This document shows positions 57,066-64,000 of a stretch of DNA of 64,000 nucleotides, piece after piece; the first letter of the stretch is position 1, and each line of letters starts with the position of its first letter. The notes under the pieces are model-generated. The model worked only from the letters and a program-made list of their open reading frames with translations. It was not told where the DNA came from and ran no database searches. The DNA comes from Caprella mutica (taxonomy: Eukaryota > Arthropoda > Malacostraca > Amphipoda > Caprellidae): NCBI GenBank assembly GCA_947561585.1, contig CANNZV010000842.1, forward strand, positions 147,981 to 211,980, given 5' to 3'. Both the position numbers and the translations under genes were made by a program.

Positions 57066-60000
57066 ATGAGTTCATTAGAAGTGCTTCAGTTACTCAACAC
57101 AAATGTGAAGAAGAAACCCATTGATATATTACCCTCCTGGATAAATGTAAGTAGTCACTGACACCATTGAAGGTTAAGAATTATCAACTACTCTTCAATC
57201 TAACTAGTATCAATAGCATGCTTCCATCAGTTATGAGTAGCTAAAGGACACTGATAGTTTTCTATGTTTAAAATCTTAGGGAAAATTATGGTCTTTGAGG
57301 GATAACTTGGACAAAATTCTTGACTTATAACCTGGATTATAATCATAACTCGGATGCATTTCATAACTCAGGTTCTTCATTACTCGAGTGCTTCATAAGG
57401 CAGAACTTCATAAATATGGAGTTATGAGGTAATACGAGCACTTTCATTTCACAACTCATTAATCTTTTATTCTATTATGTGCATAACAAACTTGGTGGCT
57501 CTATTCATAATTTATTTGTTAGCTTTGGTTAATTTTTACCACTTTCAATCATTTGTAGCTAAATGCTTTTGTTTCCCCATCTCTTTCACAACAAAATTTA
57601 CTATACAATAATACCTAAACTTTAATAAGGATTTTAATCACCCCTCTCACTGTTTTTCTCTATTCACAGGCAGCTGATGAGATTTGTAAAGAAATTAATG
57701 GAAATAAAAGTAAGTGTATTTAAGTATCATTTTGATCTTCTCCAAAATTCACCATTTACCTATTGATGTCTAAAAGTTCAACATCTCGATATCTGTTACT
57801 ACTATGTTAGCTTCATACAAATATGAACAACTTTATTTTCTATCACTTTTGCCAAACATACAAAAATTTTAAGTTTATATGCTATAATTATTATTTAGCA
57901 AAGGAGTCTAATATTTCACCAGTAATCTACAAATTATGTATATTTGGTAGTTCTATTTAAAAATTATTCTATTCATCACAGGGTTGAAGGTGATGGTACT
58001 TGGGAATAAAGGAATAGGAAAAAACACCCTCTGCAACTTTCTTGTCAATAGAATTTTGAGCTCAGACCAAGTAACAGAAAGCAAAGGCTGCTATCTCATG
58101 GATTTGGATTTAAATCAGAAGAATCAATCTCTCCCTGGCACTCTATCACTGTGTAAATACAAAGAACCCATTCTAGAAGAGAGTCCATTTTTGAATGGTT
58201 ACTCAAATGATGACAATGTTAGAGTATTGATAGGTACAACTAATTTAAATTTTTGTTTCCATGGCTACACATCTGCAGTTGCTCATTTGAACAGCCTTTG
58301 CAGTCAAAATGATTCACCAGTCATTATCAGTAGTTTGCCTCTCATTGACGGTGAGAATACTTTCCTTCTTCTGGAGTCGATAAAGTTAATCAATCCCACT
58401 CATGTTGTCCACATATTCCCTCATGATATGGAGAATGCTAAAGATACTTTACCCACAGCAGAAAACATCAATGATAAAATCAATGACGGTGGTTGGTTCA
58501 ATGGGGGATTATCAGTTGTTAGTTTTGACGTCCGTACAGAATTGAACTATGAATACCTCCGTGTGGACTTTTCCAAAAGCACTCCATATTATAGGAAAAA
58601 GAGAAAAGACATTGTGTGCTCTATAGATGAAGCTATCAACTCTTACTTTAGTTCAATATGGAAGACTGATGAAGTAAAATTCTGCATTCAAACAGTCAAC
58701 AAGGTTCATATTTTAGATTTTCGAAGACTTGCTCTCCACGTTAGTTGCCAAGAAGTAGATTTCTCAGAGATCCTCATTTATCTCAATGGCAGTCTTGTCA
58801 ATTTATGTCATGTTGATGATAATCAAATTGAGAGTGTTGAAGAAGATTTACCCAAGAGGATCAACACCTGCAAGGTTCCCAATTCTCTCACTGTTTGTCA
58901 TGGATGGGCCATAGTTGCGTATGTCGACATGGAAGCCAAAACCATTTGTGTGATTTCTCCAGAAGACCCTGAGATGATAGACTCTAAAGTCAATGCTCTT
59001 ATTAGGTCTGATGTTGCTCTGCCTCTAAATTTGTCTCGACTTCTAAACAATGGTGAGTCAAAAAAATTACTACAGTCACATAATAATATAGTTATTATAT
59101 ATTGTTGTTTAAGTCTCTAGCTCTATAACTGATCTTTGGTGTTCTACTTGTCGAAATTAATAATAAATGACATGTTCATTTACTCAGATATTAAGTACAA
59201 GTATTCAACATATTCTATGGCTTTAATCACCAATATTTGAAAAAGTTTATGAATAAATTTTTTTCCATTTTTTGTGACCTCAGAATTGAAATCTCTCACC
59301 TGTGAAATATAGTTCAATCTATTTCTAAAAATCCCTTAATTTGATTTATATTAATTTTTTGATTCTCTTGTTTTATATCTGAATTGTAAACTTAGCCCGA
59401 CACACTACATGACTGCTATTTTTCACACTTGCATTTCCCAACGCCGCCTTTAAAAAATGCTCATGGCAAAAAGTTTAACTACATTTGATTTTAACGGAGC
59501 CCTTCACACTTGCGCCTTTTTTTAACGTGAGTGTGAAGGGCTTCGTTAAAATCAATTGTAGCTAAACTTTTTGCCATGAGCATTTTTTAAAGGTGGCGTT
59601 GAAAAAGCGAAAAAAGTGTTCAATTATTGAACAACTTGAACGTATCTTATACTCTTCAAAGATATATTAATAACTCTCAATATACAGGGTGACCTAGAAA
59701 ATAGTGTACCCAAGTTTGAATTAATATAAAATTATAAATATTGTACATGTTCAATCTTAAGCAATGATGATGGCAGAATGGATCTAATCTAATTTTAAAT
59801 TCATTTTACCTCATCTTTTAACTACTTATAAATATTATATTTATATTAATTCTAAAGTTGGGTACACTTTTCTGTGGGTCACCCTGTATAATATATTATT
59901 ATTATTATCAGGTCAAGAATACTTGAAGGATAGAATAAAGAGAGAAAAGCAGATCACTTCCAGTGACAATGGTAAGAAAAAGAAAATAAAAAGTGACAAT

Positions 60001-60108
60001 GGTAAGAAAAAGAAAATAAAAAGTGACAATGGTAAGAAAAAGAAAATAAAAAGTGATGGTAAGAAAGAGAAAATAAAATTTAAAAATTATGCATGTGTTT
60101 TTTTTTAA
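57066..60108 (+). CDS. NOL9-like: NOL9/Grc3-like polynucleotide-kinase-family protein, catalytically doubtful
   Basis: Exons are 57,066-57,146, 57,670-57,709, 57,982-59,052 and 59,912-60,108; all junctions are GT-AG and in phase, giving 462 residues. NOL9/Grc3 are nucleolar 5'-hydroxyl polynucleotide kinases that act with LAS1 in ITS2 removal. The family is suggested by PSWINAADEICKEI before the P-loop, the P-loop VMVLGNKGIGKNTLCNFLVN near 42-61, YLMDLDLNQ then SLPGTLSL, LLLESIKLINPTHVVHI, and a C-terminal part with LALHVSCQEVDF and GWAIVAYVD. Two key places differ: the P-loop reads GKN-T where GKS-T is usual, and DLDLNQ replaces D-x-G-Q. The TMGW-like step is also absent. The protein is far shorter than human NOL9 (about 700), lacking the N-terminal domain. 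The tail is Lys-rich, from a 30-bp repeat (SDNGKKKKIK). An upstream in-frame stop lies near 56,970, with no Met between. A polyadenylation signal aataaa is at 60,336. Pseudoenzyme or decaying gene are both possible. Confidence 0.7.
59440..59606. repeat. Long hairpin in the last NOL9-like intron
   Basis: Arms of about 75 bp: caacgccgcctttaaaaaat and atgctcatggcaaaaagttt on the left are matched by their complements on the right (aaactttttgccatgagcat, attttttaaaggtggcgttg). The turn is at cttcacacttgcgcc and aacgtgagtgtgaag. Probably a palindromic MITE. Confidence 0.8.
59681..59890. mobile_element. 210-bp MITE with CAGGGTGACC termini in an intron
   Basis: It runs from tatacagggtgacctagaaa to ctgtgggtcaccctgtata and shares termini and subterminal gtgtacccaa with the 1-kb element at 4,926-5,987. 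It sits 21 bp before the acceptor of the last NOL9-like exon (59,912). Confidence 0.8.
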
Positions 60109-61271
60109 GTGGCATAGATATATTTGTGAAGATTAACTCAAGCTGTCAAATCTAGCATACCATACCTATCTAAAAAATACGGAAAATTTTATGAAGAATA
60201 TGTAAATTCTATTTTATATTCAATTTAACTCAATCAAACTTGTTCTATCCACTTGGGTGATATTATTAGTATACCTAAACAAATTCTTTTTCTCTGTTCA
60301 TATTTGAAGCCTTCTACTCGAGTGAGTAATTTGTCAATAAAAAGAGACTAAAACCTTCATTACTTTACTAAGTGCTTAATTAAAGGCTCTAATATTTATA
60401 CTTCGATAAAAAAAATGTATTAACTAACAAGCTAGGAGTTTAGCCAAAGAATTCAGACTTGAAATTCTGCCCATTCAGATAGTGTAGAGTTGCATATGGC
60501 AATGAATAAATACTCTAGGCATATGTTTTTGAATATCTGCTAGAATATTTCCCTTTTATGGTGGTTATTGGATATTCTCATTCAATGTGATTGATTTATT
60601 AGAAACCAACTTTAAATAGGGCAATTTTATTTACAATAATTTTTTTAAAGATTGTGGTGTGTATGGATTTCACTATATTTAACTACAACCGTACGTTTTA
60701 TTAGTTTTGTTTTAGATGTAGAACAATTTTCCAAACTGGAATACCATTAATTTAAAAAATGCTGAAGGGTAATAGATTCGAATACCCTCAAAATTTGAAC
60801 TGTGTCGAATCTTGTTTTAAACCTATAACAAGTGGTAGTATTAGTTCCCAGACTATAGTAAACTTAACTACCAAATTTCCATTAATAAATTAGAATTTTG
60901 TGTACAGTTTAAAATTTGCCATTGCTGCAGCTGTCTGAAGGATCTCGTCATCTTCATTTTTATCAACTGAATTTAAGACGCTTGCAACTTTAAATTCACT
61001 AGTTAAATTTTTTACATTTGTTTGAGGTAGCTACGTATCTCCTAAAACAATCTTATTTCTTTACTAAAAACCGTGAAATCTGGAAAGGGAAATAAAACAT
61101 CACTAAGATTCAAAAATCTTTCATCAATTCAGTATTGTGAACTAATCAAACACTTTTTAGTGTGAATACCAAACAGTTCAGTAATGGAAACACATCCTCT
61201 TAAGAAATAAAAGAATATTTCTAAGCTACAGTAGGAAAATAAATGCTTAAGCTATCATCCAATAAGTTCTC
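60109..61271. other. Convergent intergenic region with the NOL9-like 3' end
   Basis: Between the stop of the NOL9-like gene and the stop of SAE1. An aataaa at 60,336-60,341 could end the former. On the minus strand tttatt near 60,627 is a possible signal for SAE1, but rather far. Nothing else was recognised. Confidence 0.45.
60336..60341 (+). terminator. Candidate polyadenylation signal
   Basis: aataaa 228 bp after the NOL9-like stop codon. No other evidence for the cleavage site. Confidence 0.35.
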
Positions 61272-63540
61272 TCAGTTTCCAATACAATGCACTACACCAG
61301 CACCATCATCCAAAGGAGAGAAGAAGAAGAAGTTGTTGTGCGGAGACTCTTTCTGTGACACTGCTTTGATTACCTCAGCTGCAATGGCTCCACCAACAAT
61401 AGCACACACTGGGGACACTTGCCCGAACAACAAACTGTGTGAAGGAACATATTTTAGTAATTCTTGCTAAAGTTTTAGGGGATTTAGTCCTGGGACATTA
61501 AGGGGAACCTATCTTTCTTCCCTTAATATCCCAGGAATAAATTCTTGTTACCACTGATAGATTTATCGATGCACATTGATCAAGATTAGATTGCAGGCAA
61601 TCAAATTAGAATATAGTTGATTAGTAATGTTCAATAAAAACCACAGACCATATCACTTCATTTACATGTTCCACCAAATTATAATTGCATCATACTCACT
61701 CAACAAAATTGTCAGGTATTTTCTTTTCTGGTATTTCCATCTTTGGGAGAAGAGCATGTCTGATGGTAAGTAGTTCAGTTATGTCAGCTTCACGGGTTTC
61801 AGGCATTGGAAGTCTCTCGTGAATGCGATAGAATTCAAATAGAACTGCAGAAAATGAAATGGAAGTGTTGAAAAGAAAGAAACGCAAAGTGGCAATTAAT
61901 AAAATGATGAACATTAGCTATATTTTCATACCGTGCATCAAGAAGTATCCACAGCTCATTCTGCGGACACGTTTGCTGTACTTCTCTTCAGTCCAATCGA
62001 CATTCATAGCATCGGTGAATGAAACAAAACTTGCTTTTCTTCTTTATCAATTTCACCTCTTCAGATGTGCGCTTGACACCATCAACTTCAACTTCTGTCT
62101 TCTCAATTTGTTCCCTGTTCAATTAGTGACAGGTAGATAGTAAGGAAAAAATAAATATTAATCCTTTTTATTTTTTTAAACTCATAAGAATTTTGATATT
62201 AATATAGAAATTTAGTAAGAATTAGCCAGTAACTAACTGTTATTATATTATATATATCAAATTAAAAAAAAATAAAGCTGTAATTTGTATAGCCAGAATC
62301 ATTGTACAATCAGTTTATTTATGGAATAAATAATTTTTAAACATAATTCACAGTGTTCAATAATTTCAATATAAAAATCTCATAATTTCTAACTGATTAG
62401 ATTATTTAAAATAGCATTGAAATTCCCAACACAAATAACATTGTTAAAATAGGTTCTTAGGCTATAGAAACTCACTCAACATATTCATGTTCTTTCAAAT
62501 CAGAGAACATGAAACCAAACATCCCGTAAACGCCACCAATAAAGAAAAGGGTGTCACAGTTCAAATTTCTGCAGGCCTCATCAATTCTAGTAAGGATATT
62601 TTTGTAGAGGCATCGAGTAGAGATAACGCAGTCAAACTTGGTGAAGTATTCAACTGGTAATTTCTGAATGTCTGACACATCTGTGAAAACTTCAACCATT
62701 GGATTCAATTTCTGTGCCCTTTCTTTTGAAGCCTCTGCTATCTGTTCAAGAAAATAAAAAGATGTCTTAATTTATTTCAAGTATATATTTCAGTTCTAGT
62801 TTATATAATCTTGATTTTGTTTAACAATGAGAGATTCAAAGTAAGTCCTAATAAAAGAAGGCGTAAATAGAATTGCAATAGTGATTTAGCTATCAAGAAT
62901 CTTGATGGTTGAACACCATACGTTTTTTTAACTGTTACTAGGTGAAGTACACAAAAGGATAGACATTGTTACTAGCTAATAATTAACTGGTATTTTTCAA
63001 ATTGAATAAGATATTATTGGTTGATAATTATCTGAATTCAACTAATTAGATACTTTCTATTAACTAACAAAATTTATCAAGTAAATGATAGTAACAAATT
63101 TTGTTAAATAAATGTAAAATTTAACTCTCAAAATGGTAACTAATAGAAAGAGAAGCATTGTAATAAATTATGTTTCCAACTACAGTAGAGTTTTGATAGG
63201 CAAAATTTGTAACACATGCAATCAGAAATTTATAAGTTGGATTGGAAGTCATACATGATTGAACAACTTTTTCACAAAATTACAAATAGCTAGCAAGGCA
63301 ATATGAAGAATATTCACAGATTACACTGTTAAGATAGTTTAGCAACAAAAGTCAGCAAACAAACTCACATTTTTGCCATAGAATCTGATGGGGCAAGGAA
63401 AATTGGAGACTACATCCAAGTGAGTGACAGGTCTGTGATCTAAAAGAGTCAAGCTCTTCACTCCTGCCAGGACTAAATTCTTGGTGATTTCTGCTCCCAA
63501 TCCACACACTCCACACACTAGGATTTTAGCATTACGCAAC
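61272..63540 (-). CDS. SAE1: SUMO-activating enzyme subunit 1 (5' end missing, one frameshift)
   Basis: SAE1/Aos1 pairs with UBA2 to adenylate SUMO and load it on the UBA2 cysteine. Minus-strand exons are 63,369-63,540, 62,476-62,741, 61,932-62,114, 61,700-61,844 and 61,272-61,434, ending in TGA at 61,274. The first shows the nucleotide-binding start, AKILVCGVCGLGAEITKNLV then LAGVKSLTLLDHRPVT. The second reads IAEASKERAQKLNPMVEVF and ends FSDLKEHEYVE. The fourth reads VLFEFYRIHERLP, and the last VSPVCAIVGGAIAAEVIKAV then SPHNNFFFFS. These follow human SAE1 in order. About 308 residues are present; roughly the first 35, with the YDRQIRLWG-type start, lie beyond the right edge. One extra T in exon 61,932-62,114 breaks the frame. 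With that base discounted, all exon phases agree. The last intron holds a small palindromic repeat (61,487-61,548). Confidence 0.9.
62026..62029 (-). other. One-base frameshift in SAE1
   Basis: The minus strand reads AAG TTTT GTT TCA; family alignment expects AAG TTT GTT TCA (K-F-V-S). The frame then meets TGA after GTCGATTGGAC. Taking one T away restores VSFTDAMNVDW, like the human segment ending in VDW, and makes the exon's exit phase fit the next exon. The run is aaaa on the plus strand at these positions. Confidence 0.8.
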
Positions 63541-64000
63541 CTGCAACAGAATGAGAGGTCAGCACATTTCAATTCAGAGTGTATTGTGTACATCTACTAA
63601 GACCAATTGTTTGTGATATGTGTTTTACATTTATATAGGATAAAATTTCAATAGAAAATTAAATTTTTAATTAATTGACTTTATTCCTATAAGTTATTAA
63701 ATGGTTCATGCAGCACTTAACCTTTTCAGTAGCAATCTCTAAAGAGTATATTTAAAATGAGTCAATCTCAGTCACTCAAATTATTGAGTTTATATTATAC
63801 TGAAATAGACTACTTTATTGACAGGAATATAAGTAATGATTTGGGATCATTTTTAATAACATATATTAGACTTTTTATCTATGTATAAAATCTAAGAGTA
63901 CCTAATCAAACCAAATTTAGTTCTAGCCATGACAAATCGGTGGAATTTACCATGAAATACAGTCTGGCTGGCATGCACAGGTTAGTCAGATCGATACTAG
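63541..64000. other. SAE1 intron 5' of the first visible exon, with a MITE end
   Basis: I looked for the first SAE1 exon here on the minus strand and did not find it. At 63,938-63,967 the words cggtggaatttaccatgaaa and tacagtctgg match a terminus of the 55,423-55,854 family, so a further MITE copy begins near the edge. Confidence 0.5.

Noticed and set aside
62472..62708. Starting an SAE1 protein at the internal Met of the exon 62,476-62,741
   Set aside because: The frame continues upstream in phase into the nucleotide-binding exon 63,369-63,540, so this Met is internal.

Overview
The window is nuclear DNA of an animal, most likely an insect. The genes are split by GT-AG introns, the starts sit in CAAAATG/GAAAATG-type contexts, the background is strongly AT-rich, and the dispersed repeats are short inverted-repeat DNA transposons of kinds common in insects. 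No prokaryotic operon structure, rRNA, tRNA or CRISPR array was seen. A hemipteran is my guess from the mix of minisatellites and MITEs; I cannot show it from the sequence.

The window has two compartments. Positions 1 to about 40,040 are gene-poor. They hold about twenty separate tandem-repeat arrays with units of 12 to 40 bp, unrelated in sequence from array to array, covering roughly 12 kb. Between them lie MITE-like foldback elements, a 5'-truncated non-LTR retrotransposon (34,561-35,310) and an element carrying a THAP-like fragment (30,772-31,355). The only gene-like pieces here are a FAAH-like amidase exon (1,415-1,628, minus) and two phase-compatible exons of an unrecognised gene (9,488-9,597 and 2,146-2,287, minus).

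From about 41,000 to 64,000 long minisatellite arrays stop and three recognisable genes appear: an FHDC1-type formin on the minus strand (41,059-47,025, ten coding exons), a divergent NOL9/Grc3-like polynucleotide-kinase-family protein on the plus strand (57,066-60,108, four exons), and SUMO-activating enzyme subunit 1 (SAE1/Aos1) on the minus strand (61,272-63,540, five exons, first exon outside the window). The formin and NOL9-like genes are divergent across about 10 kb filled with nested and inverted DNA transposon remnants. NOL9-like and SAE1 are convergent, about 1.2 kb apart.

Each of the three genes carries an oddity. The formin has an in-frame TAG inside its largest exon. The NOL9-like protein has a damaged Walker A motif and lacks the usual N-terminal domain. 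SAE1 has a one-base frameshift in a T run that also breaks the exon phase. The genes do not form a pathway: they concern actin assembly, pre-rRNA processing and SUMO activation. The most unusual whole-window observation is that many of the independent minisatellites have units built around a short perfect dyad.

All calls come from reading the sequence. Exon boundaries are inferred from splice signals, phase continuity and remembered family sequences, without transcripts or database searches.
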